Assembly: GCF_001619985.1 (NCBI RefSeq)
Contig: NW_017264203.1
Location: 868,001 to 932,000 of the forward strand
Reading direction: 5' to 3'
Source: Xylona heveae TC161
Lineage: Eukaryota > Ascomycota > Xylonomycetes > Xylonales > Xylonaceae
DNA length: 64,000 nucleotides
Shown here piece by piece: positions 36,028 through 47,677 of this stretch. The notes under the pieces were generated by a model. It was given only the letters and a program-made list of their open reading frames with translations, was not told the origin of the DNA and ran no database searches. Position numbers and translations under genes: made by a program. Each line of letters opens with the position of its first letter. The first letter of the stretch is position 1.

Positions 36028-37307
36028 TTAGACACTCACAGGTGAATACTGCCTCAGGTGGACCCCTGCCTCTCGAAAGATGGTAGCTGCCTGCATTGGA
36101 ATTACTCTCTGCTCTTGTCGCCGTCGCAAGTTGCCTTGAACATACCTCGGCATCCATACTGTAACTCTGACTATACACTACCTCGGAAATTCCGACTTGT
36201 ACGATCTTAATGCTGCAAGTCAAACATGGGCATCTTTTGCAAGTTTGTAAGCTGCGCTGTCACGGTTTTGCTGGGCATCGGAAACATACGTGTCACAGTA
36301 CAAGACGGATCCTTCCCGAATTCGCTCTCTTCCCGCTTCAAGAAGCGCGTTCTCTTCGGCGTGTATACACAAACAGGTGGCAAGCCCCATGCCGGCATTG
36401 TTGCCGTCGTTGCACCTAGGACCTGTCATAGAATTAGTCTCCGACAAAGTTTGGTCTCGAACATATGAAACTTACATCCCCCTTGATTGCAATTCTTCAA
36501 ATGCCTAGGCGTGCCGTTGTAACCCGTGCTGATCACCCTCCGTTCCCTTACGAGGACGCTCCCAACTCTCCTCTTCATACAATTACTGCGCTGAGAAGCC
36601 AGGGATGCTAGTTCCATGAAATACTGATCCCAGCTTGGTCTCAGTCGTTCCTCGTTTGTCAAGTCTAGATTTTGAAGGGCAAGATGTAGATCACTCGGTG
36701 AAGATGTCGGGTTTATTAGACGCACTTGCGCGCGATCAATCAACTTTGCTAGTCCCAACACAGGATCAAAAAGATGTGCATCACTGCGAATCACGAAATC
36801 TTCCAGAGTTGGAGGGATTTCTGAGCGCTGAAGACACCTATTTTGTGGTCAATACAACCCTGTATGCGAAAGCAAAGCCGGCGATGGTTACAACATACCT
36901 CTCCTTGTATCTCTTCCATCTTACACTTACTGGAGCATCAACGCTGAGCAGGAAGAAAAAAGGTCGTCTGAGGAGCGAGTCTAGCACAGCTTCATTCCAG
37001 ATATCTGTGATAAGCCATCGTTCTCGCCATCGCTTTGTGACAAAATTGATCAGGCTGTCAATGTCGCTGAATGCATATTCTTGACCAGTTGAGCCATTAG
37101 TGGCATGAAGGGGTTGTCTCGCTTCAAGTTTTTCTTCATTGAAAGCCAAGCTCTCAGCATTTCTGAGGCGCAGCCTCCGGAACCCGTACTCTTCTACGAG
37201 ATACTCGGCCACAGAACTCTTGCCGGCGCAGATCCCTAATATTTGTGAGTGGCACTTCTGTTATACTGGAGCTATTGGGACTTGCCTCCACAAAGACCTA
37301 TCAGCAT
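36028..37307 (-). CDS. DCD1: Deoxycytidylate (dCMP) deaminase
   Basis: Six exons, 37307-37286, 37235-36899, 36837-36476, 36422-36290, 36233-36146 and 36090-36028, encode about 334 residues. The N-terminal third starts MLIGLCGGICAGKSSVAEYL, a nucleotide-kinase-like P-loop region typical of fungal dCMP deaminases. The C-terminal deaminase domain has TGYNGTPR, CLCIHAEENAL (zinc ligand His261, catalytic Glu263) and CPCLTC (Cys288, Cys291 zinc ligands). It converts dCMP to dUMP for thymidylate synthesis. The first intron begins GC (GGAG|GCAAGT), a GC-AG intron of about 50 bases, and its first exon is only 22 bases; the assembled GLCGGICAGKS fits the family. In the fifth exon, AG after GCAAA is the right acceptor because it yields CPCLTC. 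Confidence 0.92.
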
Positions 37308-37812
37308 CTTAATTTTTATAAAACAGAAAAAAGACTTTAAAAACAACTGGAATCTAATACATGTACAACAGAAATCATAGATCAGGTAGGTTGGAAATGT
37401 GTGATTCTGGCACAATAAACGTGACTCTGGAACTTTCGCAGAGACGCGACAGAATCAAATCCTCTGTAACGCGGTTTACCACTGAACGCGCCTTCACGTG
37501 TTGGGTCCCTTCAATCTATATTAGTAAGTCTTTGTACCGAGGCTCTCTGGTAATTTGAATCACAAAAAAGGTATAGAATACCTTTGCCTTAACTTTACCC
37601 ATTCAAGCTATTCGTATCGATTTCCCCTCCATAAGCATCCGCCAGCTCCGCCCCTCCGTCCAGAACGCCCCTAGTAATCCTGTACGTCACATATTCTTGC
37701 CCCAAGATTTGCTGCTACTGTCCCTCATCTTGAACAGATATCGCAAGCTTGCTGAGTTGACTTGGTCTTCTCTTCTGGGAAAATCGAGGATACTTCCCTG
37801 TGAGCTCTCAAG
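37308..37812. promoter_or_regulatory. Divergent promoter of DCD1 and ATG7
   Basis: The region contains AACGCGG near 37469 and AACGCGCC near 37486, which overlap the ACGCG core of MCB sites, and CACGTG near 37496. An S-phase role would suit DCD1 but the match is partial. No gene seen. Confidence 0.45.
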
Positions 37813-40323
37813 ATGCAGTACACTCCGTTTGCTTCCGACATCGAGCTACCTTTCTATACCTCGCTAGCTTCCCACAAGATCAACCATGATAAACTCGATG
37901 ACTCGGCAAGGAAGCTACTGGGGCTTTATGAGATCAAGCCTACCGACGCACCTGAAGCATCTTGTCGCATGCAAATTCGTGGAAATGCTCTGACCAGTGA
38001 TGAGTGCGTGCACTTTGTGTGCGATGAGCAAATCGCCTGAACTCTTTGCTAACTTTGTCAGAGTTCCGGCGGCTGCGTGTCGTGCGGAGGGCATTATTAA
38101 GAATGTGAATACGATCGAAGAATACAAGAATTTGGATAAGGCTACGGTTCTGCATCGTGCTGGTCGGATCGTAAGTTGGGGTTTAAGTGGTCTTTCATGA
38201 CTGAGGGTTTCTTGCTGATATGCCTCCATCAGATCTGGGAGGCCATCAATGACGGAACCATTTACTCATGTCCATCCCTTCTAGCAGCTTTCTCGGTCAT
38301 CTCATTTGCAGACCTTAAGCGATACAGATTCACGTATTGGTTTGCCTTCCCAGCTCTGCATTCTGACCCGCCCTGGAAGCTTGACGATTCGCGTCCAACC
38401 GTGTCCGGTCTGTCGAAGCAAGAAACGCAAGCGCTGGTTGAGAAGGTTCAAACGTGGAGATATAGCGTTGATACCCGCCAGCATGGATTTTTCCTCGCGA
38501 AAAAGGTGCGAGTCAGTTCTCAGGGTGAGTTAAATGAGAATGCGGAGGATGGAGAAGACAACCACGAGCATTTTCGTTCAAGCTCACCAGGGGCGTCAGG
38601 GGAGGAGGCGAACTATGTCTGGGCGGTAGCGCCCCTGGGAGGCTATGAAAGTGGCTTCTTCAAGGATGTCGAGCCCCACAACCGCTTCGTCTGCTTCGCG
38701 GATCCTTCCACATATGCAAAGAACCCGGGCTGGATGCTCCGCAACCTGCTGGTGCTCATCCAGAGACGATGGCAATGCGACCGCGTCCAGATACTCTGCT
38801 ACAGAGATGTACAATCCCGTCGCGACGATCCAAAGAGCATAATTCTCAATCTCATGACCGAAGGGACGCCGGCGGCGTTGGGGGATTCTCACAAAATTCA
38901 CAACAGATTACCGCCTATGCCAAAGGTCACAGGCTGGGAACGCAACAAAGAGGGGAAGCTACTGAGCAAGATTGTCCATTTGGCCGAATACATGGACCCG
39001 CAGCGGTACGCCCAGACTCAACTTACTACTCTTTCATCATTGTGAATGTCGTCTGACGGAATGCTCTTTAGGCTTGCGGACCAATCAGTAGACCTCAATC
39101 TGAAATTAATGAGGTGGAGAATAGCACCAAACTTGGATCTTGAGAAGATCAAGAACACGAAATGCCTGTTACTCGGCGCGGGTACTCTAGGAAGTTATGT
39201 ATCGCGCAATCTCTTAGTATGTATTTTGGATATGACAATTCAGATGGAATAAGTCTAATGTATTATAGGGTTGGGGGGTACGCAAGGTTACATTTGTCGA
39301 TAATGCAAATGTGTCGTTTTCAAATCCCGTCCGCCAGCCGTTATTTGATTTCAAGGACTGTCTGCAGGGTGGGGCCAAAAAGGCATACCGCGCTTCTGAA
39401 GCTCTTTTGGAGATTTATCCTGGCGTGGACTCATCTGGACACGTCTTTTCTGTGCCCATGGCGGGCCACCCTATCACTGATGACAAGAAGACACGTAACG
39501 ATTTTGATTTGTTGCAGTATTTAATTGAGCATCACGATGTCATTTTCCTTCTTATGGACACGCGTGAGAGCCGATGGCTTCCAACGGTAATGGCAAAGGC
39601 GGCTGGAAAGATTGTCATGAATGCAGCATTGGGATTTGACACGTTTGTCGTCATGCGACATGGAATGAAGTTGGCACACAACAGAGACCAAGAGCTAGGT
39701 TGCTATTTTTGCAACGACGTGGTTGCACCTCAAGATGTATGGCATAAATCTCCCTATATCCTGGAGTTTCCGCGCTAACTTGCTTTGGCAGTCTATCAAG
39801 GATCAAACACTCGATCAACAGTGTACTGTCACTCGTCCGGGCATTGCTGCTATCGCCTCCGCCATGCTTGTCGAATTACTTGTTTCTATTCTCCAACATC
39901 CAGATGGCGGTGCTGCGCCCGCTCCCAACTCTACAGACCAAGACCGAGGGGAGCATCCTCTTGGCCTTGTTCCTCACCAGATTCGCGGATTCTTGTCCAA
40001 TTTTCAAAATATGACGATCAAAGGTCGCAGCTACGACTGCTGCAGTGCTTGCTCTGATAGGGTGGTTGACGCCTACCGAAAAGGCGGCTTTGAATTTGTC
40101 CAGCGTGCGTTGAATGAGAAAGGTTACGTTGAGGAATTGAGCGGCCTAGCCGAGGTACGGTTTCTCTTTTTTCAGAAATATGTACAAACCTTCAATCTTC
40201 TAACGATTATTGATTTTTTAGGTCCAACGGGCGGCAGAAGCGGCGGCCGCAGAGATTGAATGGGACGAGAATGAAATCGGCGATGACGGAGACGAAGACG
40301 AAGGGGAGGGACAGCTCATCTAA
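37813..40323 (+). CDS. ATG7: Autophagy E1-like activating enzyme
   Basis: Seven exons, 37813-38003, 38062-38170, 38233-39005, 39072-39216, 39269-39736, 39792-40154 and 40222-40323, encode about 716 residues with consistent phases. The N-terminal domain starts [21 protein letters not shown]. The adenylation domain has [14 protein letters not shown] (Gly393-Gly398), [29 protein letters not shown] and [20 protein letters not shown] holds the catalytic Cys573. The C-terminal ECTD region contains SYDCCSACS and an acidic, Glu-rich tail. Atg7 activates Atg8 and Atg12 and passes them to Atg3 and Atg10, driving autophagosome formation in the cytosol. Introns are 49-62 bases, many with a CTAAC-type branch point. 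Confidence 0.97.
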
Positions 40324-40963
40324 ATCGATGCCTTGATGAGGGCTTCTATTCTCTGCATTCCGAGCTTGGCTACGCATCTTCACGACCGCGAATATCAAAG
40401 CGGCGTCCGCCTTCGCACGTCTATCATCTTTTTTTTTTAAAAAAAAAAGTCGTCGGATTCGTCATGTAACGATGCCGTTTTCACCTTCGAATTCCAGCCG
40501 TTCCTTTCTTCACGACCGAATTCTTGTTTATGGGCATCGCACAAGCATATTTACAGCAATTTGGGTACCCGTACTGATGAGTTTAGGAAGTTGTTCCAAG
40601 GCGTCCAGGTGGCATACCATACACGTTGAGCCTCTGCATGTGGCTTTTCCTCCAGTCCATTGCGTTTCCCAAAATATGTCTGATCTGTTTACATTTCATT
40701 ATATTTGTATTATGAACCAAGAGATACCGGTGTTTAGCTCATTACGTTTATTTCCTTGCTTTGTTTTCCACGCCTCTTTCACTCCATTGAGGTATAGCGT
40801 GCTTGATAGCAAGATATTCTAGTTGTACCAGTCTCGCCATTTGCGTTTAGCTATTATCCGTGATTTGATTTGATTTGATAAGTATATACACGTAACATCC
40901 AACTAAGGCCGAGAAAAACTACACCTGAAAATTTGGTCTACTTAGACATAGGCAGGCTATATA
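40324..40963. other. Convergent intergenic region
   Basis: This lies between the ATG7 and MRM2 stops. A perfect T10A10 self-complementary run lies at about 40429-40448 and could form a hairpin in either transcript. The word TCTTCACGACCG occurs twice, near 40377 and 40507. No gene seen. Confidence 0.6.
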
Positions 40964-43195
40964 CTATGCGTCTGAGGCCACATCTTCTCTTTTGACCCCA
41001 TCCTTTCTTCGTAACGCGACAAAGTACGCTTCTTTCGATTCCTGTATGCGTTGCCGGCGGAAGGCGTATGAGTCAGCATTTCATGAAATTTCTCTTCGCA
41101 TGCCCCTTGCAAAGAATGACGCAGAGAGTTTGGCAACGAAGTCTTAGAAAAAAAAAGGGGGGGGGGGGGGGAAAGAAAGGCTCCGACACTCATGGATGTG
41201 ATGGGAGGGGACACATTAACATTGCAGTGGAAGTGGGGGAAATGCAGAACATACGCTTCTAGATGAATCTGGTTTATCTCTATGTACTGACGCGAATAAC
41301 TTTTTGAGTCGCTTCTCCATCGCCTTGTCCTCGGCGCCTTGATAGAATTTGCACACAAAGTGTCCGCCAATGCGCAGTGTATCGTAGCAGAATTGGAGAG
41401 CGGCTGAACAGAGGTCCTAGATTGGTACTTTGTGTTAGGCCCAATATGTGAAGACAGTCAGAAGGACAGGGAGAGGGGGGAGAGATAATCCTAGAAGCTG
41501 AGAAGAAGAGAATGGGGAGGGGAAAGACTGCGGGCCAATGGGTAGGGGGAAAAGGAGAAAGAGAGAAAGCTAAAAGAGAAGGGGGAGGAGGGAAAGAATA
41601 AGAAAAAAGAGAGAAATGAACGTACCATACTACCGGCATGATCTCGAAAGGCGATGCCGCTCGTGTTCATCATCCTAAAATAAGGGTCACTCAAACTCCT
41701 CTTACTAAATCCAGTGGTCTGGGCCCAGGGCGCGGACATGTCGCTAAGAACTACATCTACCATTCTTCCTGCGGCCTCGTCGCGGGCTCGACGGGCCTGT
41801 TTGGTTTCTCGGCTCGGTGTTTTGTTGCTTGCTTCACCCGCCTGGGCGGTTGTTTCCGATTCCGTGGCGCTGAGGTTAACCGTATCGAGCATGCGCTCTT
41901 TGAGATCAACGTGTCTCTCGAAATCAATATATCCTCTCTCTCGCTCGGCAAGTTCTTCTTCAGTAAGCAATGGGCCCGTCGGGGTTGGAGTTGTAGTTGG
42001 TGTCCCGTCTTCAGAGTTCGGTGAAGGAGCGTTGGTTGAGCTTGCTGCCGGGCTGTCAAGATCACTCGACGGGTTGGGCGGTGTCGGTGAAGAAGATGAA
42101 GATGAAGATGTCGAAAAAATACTTTGTTGTCGAGGCCGGCCGCGGTCAGGGTCGAGTAGGAAGTGCTTGACCTCGGCCTGGACCTGGGGCGATAAAAAGT
42201 TGCCTTGGATCGTTGAAACGCCTCGGGGAGGTTGCGCGGGGATGATGTCGATACCGATAATTCGGCCATTAGGAGCGGTGCGGTCGACTGCGACCTGTGG
42301 AAGGCGGATATGTCAATGCTCACGCGCTTTAATCTTACACTTGAGGTAGATGACATTGCGATGATATATCATCGCGTCAAGTTCTCCGCCTGTGAGTCGT
42401 TGAGACGGTTGGTGAAAGCTATAAATCATGTGGAAACTTACTTGTGACCATGATCCTGGAGCGTAGCCCTGTAATAAATTGTAAGTAAATCAATGACCAA
42501 ATTGAGAGATAAAATAATGATACGGTATCGGCTCCTTTGCGCGAATGCAGAGTTACAAAGCCGCAGCAAGATGATGGGGACCAACAAGGGGGAAATACCA
42601 GATCGACAACAGTTTGCCCTTTTTTAAATATCTTATATTTCTCATTCATCTGTGCGATAAATCAATGTCAGCCATATTTTCTTCCACGCGAAGACCTTGA
42701 AGATAACAAGCTAATAGTGATTCCGAATCGCATATAAAGAAACAGAACACAGTTTCAAAAAGGGTCAAACTCCACCAATTTCTCCGGAATTGAGTCTCGA
42801 CATTAGCATGTGTGCATCCAATATATCATCAGATGTTAAAACAAGAAGAGGGGGGGGAAATAAATAATAACTGTCGAATAAATACATATACATACCTCCA
42901 GAAGCTTGAATGCAGCACGGCTCTTCAGACCCTGCACTTTGGCTTCTTTGGCAAATTTGTCCCGCCCTTGACGAGTCTGCCACCTCTTTGACGACGAGGA
43001 AGCGCATCGTCTCTGGACAGACGTGCATACAATAGGTACATGGTTGTTAGGTGAGCTTGACTTGATTGGGCGACTGCTACTGTGCAAGCAGCGGGTTGCA
43101 AATGTCTTGCTTTTCACTGCAGCTGTAGAGCATAAAGTGCCCTCGAGGAGCAATGCATCTGTTAGGCAGCGAAACACCTGACGTGATAACATCAT
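40964..43195 (-). CDS. MRM2: Mitochondrial 21S rRNA 2'-O-methyltransferase (FtsJ/RrmJ family)
   Basis: Six exons, 43195-42896, 42649-42599, 42468-42442, 42294-41626, 41416-41255 and 41041-40964, encode about 428 residues; all junctions are phase 0. The N-terminus is basic and Ser/Arg-rich, fitting mitochondrial import. Catalytic features of FtsJ follow: KSRAAFKLLE (Lys), VVDLGYAPGSWSQVAVDR (SAM-binding loop), GIDIIPAQPP, VVLSDMSAPWAQTTG (Asp), FVCKFYQG (Lys) and ESKEAYFVAL (Glu), giving the K-D-K-E tetrad. A low-complexity insert of roughly 100 residues (Ser/Pro/Thr runs, then charged) splits the barrel between strand 2 and the Asp motif. The family methylates a uridine in the large mitochondrial rRNA. 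Exons of 51 and 27 bases are unusually short, and one intron contains a 15-base G/C run. Confidence 0.9.
41157..41171. repeat. Fifteen-base G homopolymer in an MRM2 intron
   Basis: The + strand shows nine A followed by fifteen G; on the MRM2 strand this is C15 then T9, a pure pyrimidine tract in the middle of a 213-base intron. Such runs are prone to length change and to sequencing error. Confidence 0.8.
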
Positions 43196-43950
43196 ACAAA
43201 AACCCCTCCTACTTCAAAGAAGCTGATGCCGGCAATAAGTCAGGGGATTGACACTCTTTTTCCCCTAAGACAGATATTGTTATCATCTGACGACAGCGTC
43301 CGCTGACTTTTGGTGTTCTGGGGTCCTCTAAATTTCAAACGTCGGATATCGGAGGCGGTGAGCCGACGCCTCTAAGAGGTCCCCCTAGCCTCCATTGCCC
43401 CACGGGGGACGCTTCAAATACTGAGAGCTCGAAACATATCTGCTAGCTAATCTAGTTATTTTATTTATAAATACTCTAAACCTTGTACCGTTTAACTATA
43501 GTGTGTACTAAAAATAATATAGTGTGTATGGAATAACTCCCTAAGAATAATGAAAAAGCTAATTATAATAGTCCTTCCTCAAATCTGACATGGAATGTCT
43601 GCACAAACATTGAAGCCGATGGTTACAACCGCACAATTTCTGTTCCTTAGAGTGGTAGATTACACATGTTGCAAATGCGCTCTGAGACTGCATCTTTCAG
43701 GTTTTGTCAAATGAAAAGGCAGATAATTGAAACTCACAATCATGGCTGTACATTTGAAAGGGGTAAGGAGGTATTGAAACTGCCTGCTGATGAAAATGAA
43801 AAGGAGAAAAAGAAAACGCAAGATAGAAACATGATAAATCAACCCAACGGCATTTACACAACCATGTGACCAATCAAAAACGCCCCTAAACCCAGCCGCA
43901 CTGAAAACTCCCAAGTAAACATCCAGGACTGATAGCTTCAAAAGGCTGAA
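43196..43950. other. Intergenic region with possible decayed small transposon
   Basis: At 43295-43415 there are nested imperfect inverted repeats: AGCGTCC near 43296 against GGACGCT near 43406, GGGGTCCTCT near 43320 against AGAGGTCCCC near 43375, and CGTCGG against CCGACG between them. At about 43436-43580 the sequence becomes strongly A/T-rich. The pattern could be a MITE-like remnant beside AT-rich sequence altered by repeat-induced mutation, but a plain hairpin-forming region is equally possible. No gene seen. Confidence 0.3.
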
Positions 43951-46393
43951 TCAAACCAATCCAGATTTTCTGTCCTTTTTCAAGGGTGAAAAACCTCCAA
44001 AGCCTGCGGCACCTCCAAGACTACCCCGCAGCGCGCCCTTTGGTCCTGCTAATCCTCCTTTCCCGAGGCCGAGACCTTTGGGACCTCCCAATAACGACTT
44101 TTTATTTGCTCGCACAGCTTCTCCGTCGTCTTCGTCGAATAAGGTCTTCCCACCTCCGAGCATCTTTCGCTTCTTTTTCTTTGGTTCAACTTCACTGTTG
44201 ACCGTGATATTCATTGAACTCATATCCGTCTTCACCAGCTTCGAATCCATGACTTCACCAACTCCAGCTGGAGGGATATTCTCCTCGTTGCCTTCGTTTT
44301 CCGGACCATCTTCCAGCTCTTCTTCTGCGACCCCGTCAAGAGCTGGAGGAGCGAGTGTTCGTTTGCGGATGCCAGCCTTTGAGGGCTTCGAATTATTCGT
44401 CGCGGATGGCTTCGCAGTTTTTGAAACTTTTGGCTTCGTGGTAGTTTGCTTGCTGGTTTTCTTTGCCTTGGAGATGACAATCGGTGAATTCTCCTGCTCC
44501 TTTTCCAGCTCGGCAACTCTCACACTCTCTTCCTGGTTTTCCTGGTCCTCGTCGGACCCATCTTCCTCGTTATGAACGGGTGTGTCGGGCAAAATGCTCG
44601 CTGTGCGATTGAGGAAGGGTGTGATGGAGAAAGTAGACTTCTCCCCTGGCATGGCGGAGACTCTCCTTTCAGGTTTGTTTCCCTGGGTTGGTCCTCCAGG
44701 AGTGCCAATCATGGCATCAGTTTCGAAGTGAGCAGTGGCAGCCTTTCTGCCAGGTTTTGACATCTTCCCGCTCTTTTCCTCTTTAGCAGGACGCGTCGTA
44801 GATTGGGCGACTGTCAGCTTTGTTTGCTGAAGATCAGCTTGAGCTTCCTTGAGCTGCTCTTTTGTAGACCGTAATTTGGTGCGAAATGCATCCAATTTTG
44901 TCTCAAGCATACCCTCTTTGACCTCCCACTCGTACCGAGCCTTCTGAGCTTCTCTTTCGGCTCTTTGCCGTTCACGTTTCTCCTTGGAAAGCTCTTCTCG
45001 AGCCTCGTTGATCTTCGCCTGCAAGGCGGTGTCTTGCGCATCGGCTTTATCCTTTTTGGATGCCGCCCGCTCGCCAGCCCGTCTTTCCATACGTAACTCC
45101 TCCCGCAAAGAGTCGACCTCTTTCTGCACTGTCTGCTTTTCTTGCTTTTCTTTTGCAAGCTCGTCGCGGAGAAGCTCCAATTGAGCATAAATATCTGCGT
45201 CCTTTGCCTTGAGCTTCTCCTCCCTTGCCGAGATCTTCTCTATGGCACGGCGCTCCGATTCTAAACTTTTCCGTGCTGCGCTCAGTTCTCGTTCCAGAGA
45301 CAATCTTTCGCGCTCTTCCTTCGTCATGCTTTGTCGAAGTTGTTCAATCTCCTCTCGCAGTATCAATACCTCATCCTGCAACTTATCCTTCTTTTCTTGG
45401 GCCAGCGCACGCTGGGTTGCGTTCTTCTCCGCTTCCAGCTCAACTTTTACCGTGCTTAATTCTCTTTGCAGAGCCAGCTTTTCAGCAAGAGAGGATTGGT
45501 GGCTAGCTGCCTGGGATCGGAGATGGTCAATTTCAGGCTTTAATGTTTCGAGCTCCCTCTCTAGGGAAAGCTTTTCGGTCAGTAGCTTCGTAGACTTTTT
45601 GGATGCTCCATTTAAGGATTCCAGTTCTGCCTATTTTCTCATAAGCTATCATTCTCTTCGGTCTGGAAAATATGGTCCCACCATTAGATTTTCTCGCTCC
45701 TGGATTTTCCCACGCAACTCAGCTTCGCTTTGTCGCAGCTTTCCCGTGAGCTCTTGCAACTGCTGACGTAGCTCTTCTGCTTGTCCATCTAATTCCTTGA
45801 ATCGTTCATCGTTCTGAGCAAGTTTGCCCTTCAAATCGTCATTCTGGTCTTCCAGCAGGTGAAAACTAAGTCGCAGTCTCCTCTGTTGTTCTTCTCTCTC
45901 AATCGCGTCGACGTCTTTCGCTCGTCGCTCATACTCAAGCTCAAGTGTCTGCGTCTTGACAGCTTGTTGTAGCTGCAAGAGGTCGGTCAGTCGCATGGGT
46001 CAAACAGGATCAAATAAGAGAAAAACTTACTTCTTGGAGTCCTTGCTGCTCCATTTCTAATATCGGGTATCGCTTTGCAAAGTTCAAAGAATGAGGGAAA
46101 CAACTTTTAAAGGCGACGGCCAATTCGAGAACCCTTGCGCCTTCGTCCAAAAAGCCTCCTATCCGTAATGTGTCTTTCCTGGGAGATGGAAATGAATTCT
46201 CCGCAATCACTTACTCAGATCTCTGAGCAGTTGGTCTTCTGCGTAATTACACAGGTCACGTCGAGCATGAATGGTACCTGTCGAGACCGTGATCAGGCAG
46301 ACGCGTGATGGGTCTATAACAATCGGAACGAGGGAAGTAAACAAACGACTCTAATCGTCAACTCTTAGCGAACACCGGGTAACACTGCGTCAT
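43951..46393 (-). CDS. Long coiled-coil protein, probably nuclear, unrecognised
   Basis: Coding exons are 46277-46215, 46173-46031, 45972-45682 and 45630-43951. Together with a doubtful first exon they give about 728 residues. The N-terminus reads TIHARRDLCNYAEDQLLRDLNTLRIGGFLDEGARVLELA; from about residue 100 to 430 there is an almost unbroken heptad-rich coiled coil; then come Ser/Thr-Pro stretches (MIGTPGGPTQ, FLNRTASILPDTPVH), a Lys-rich region, KKKKRKMLGGGKTLFDEDDGE and a Gly-Leu-Lys tail ending FGGFSPLKKDRKSG. Basic clusters suggest nuclear import, and SP/TP sites fit CDK control; a kinetochore or chromosome role is only a guess. The start is unclear: one model uses ATG 46393-46391 with a 10-base exon and a weak GTTACC donor; another uses an upstream 46466-46421 exon with a strong GTAAGT donor but no ATG. 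Confidence 0.75.
46301..46306. promoter_or_regulatory. ACGCGT box near the coiled-coil gene start
   Basis: A perfect palindromic ACGCGT lies just upstream of the exon at 46277-46215, either in the first intron or in the promoter depending on the start model. It also sits about 205 bases before the divergent OST3 gene. MBF-type control is inferred only. Confidence 0.35.
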
Positions 46394-46510
46394 CCAGAAG
46401 AAGCTCCCCAAGCTACTTACGTGTACTGTATGTCGTCCTTCCCAGCACCAAGGGATTCTGATGATACTAACGGTAGTATTTCCTCCTAATTCTCATTCAA
46501 TATCGGCGCA

Positions 46511-47677
46511 ATGAGGTTTCTTAGAAGCTTGGCATTATGCCTTTTGCCATTGACAGCTTTGGCGGCCAAGAAGTCGACGGGCGATACTTTCCACGATTTC
46601 CACGCCCGCTCGTTGTCCTCAGCACCCATCAAGCTTAATGATGCGCTCTTCGATGAGCTCACCTCGACGCCGCGGGACTATACTACTGCGGTCCTACTCA
46701 CCGCAACTGAGGCTCGCTTTGGCTGCCAAATGTGCCGCGAATTCCAACCTGAATGGGACGTTCTTGCCAAAAGCTGGGTCAAGGGTGACAAAGCCGGTGA
46801 ATCGCGGGTAATTTTTGGAACCTTGGATTTCATCGACGGCAGAAATTCCTTTGCGAAGGTTTGTATTTAAGGTCTTGTTTTAATCGGTCTGAAAGGATGC
46901 TAATTGGACGGTTAGCTGATGCTCCAAACTGCACCTGTTTTGATGCTCTTCCCGCCGACGACTGGTCCCGATGCCAAGCTTGATGGCCAGCCTCTCCGTT
47001 ACGAGTTCACAAGCGGGTATGTTAATATAATGGCAGCATCTTTTCGCTCAAATGTTGCTGACTTTTGTGTCCATTAGCCCCCAGACGGCAGAGACAGTCC
47101 ACCGCTGGCTATCTCGTCACCTATCCGAGGGTCCAAGACCTCCAATCATCCGGCCAATCAATTACATTCGGATTATCTCTTTGACAACAATTGTCCTTGG
47201 ACTCATTACCCTCTTTAGTGTCGCTTCACCTTATGTCTTGCCCATTGTACAGAATAGAAACATCTGGGCGGCTATCAGCTTGATCATGGTTCTTTTGTTC
47301 ACCAGTGGACACATGTTCAACCATATCCGTAAAGTTCCTTACATTGCAGGCGATGGTAAAGGTGGGATCAGTTATTTCGCCGGAGGATTCTCAAATCAAT
47401 TCGGCCTTGAAACCCAGATTATTGCCGCCCTATGTAAGTCTCATAATCCATGCTAATTGTCAAATCTCTCCGCTCTACTAATCACTATCATATAGATGGC
47501 ATACTCTCTTTTGCGGCCATCTCCCTCGCACTCAAAGCACCTCGCATCGCCAGCGCCAAGACCCAACAGGTCGCAGTGATTGTTTGGGCAATCATTATGC
47601 TGGGAGCATACAGCTTCCTCCTAAGCATTTTCAGGACGAAGAATGCAGGATACCCGTTTTGGTTGCCTCCCTTCTAA
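46511..47677 (+). CDS. OST3: Oligosaccharyltransferase subunit Ost3/Ost6
   Basis: Four exons, 46511-46858, 46916-47016, 47078-47433 and 47496-47677, encode about 328 residues. Residues 1-19 are a cleavable signal peptide (LALCLLPLTALAA). The luminal thioredoxin-like domain carries FGCQMCREF with the redox pair Cys72/Cys75. Four membrane helices follow (IISLTTIVLGLITLF, AISLIMVLLFTSG, ILSFAAISLAL, VAVIVWAIIMLGAYSFLL), and GGISYFAGGFSNQFGLE is the conserved loop. The subunit transiently holds glycoprotein substrates through mixed disulfides and raises N-glycosylation of Cys-flanked sites in the ER. Intron ends follow strong GTTTGT, GTATGT or GTAAGT donors. Ost3 versus Ost6 cannot be told apart by sequence alone. 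RFT1 downstream acts in the same pathway. Confidence 0.93.
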
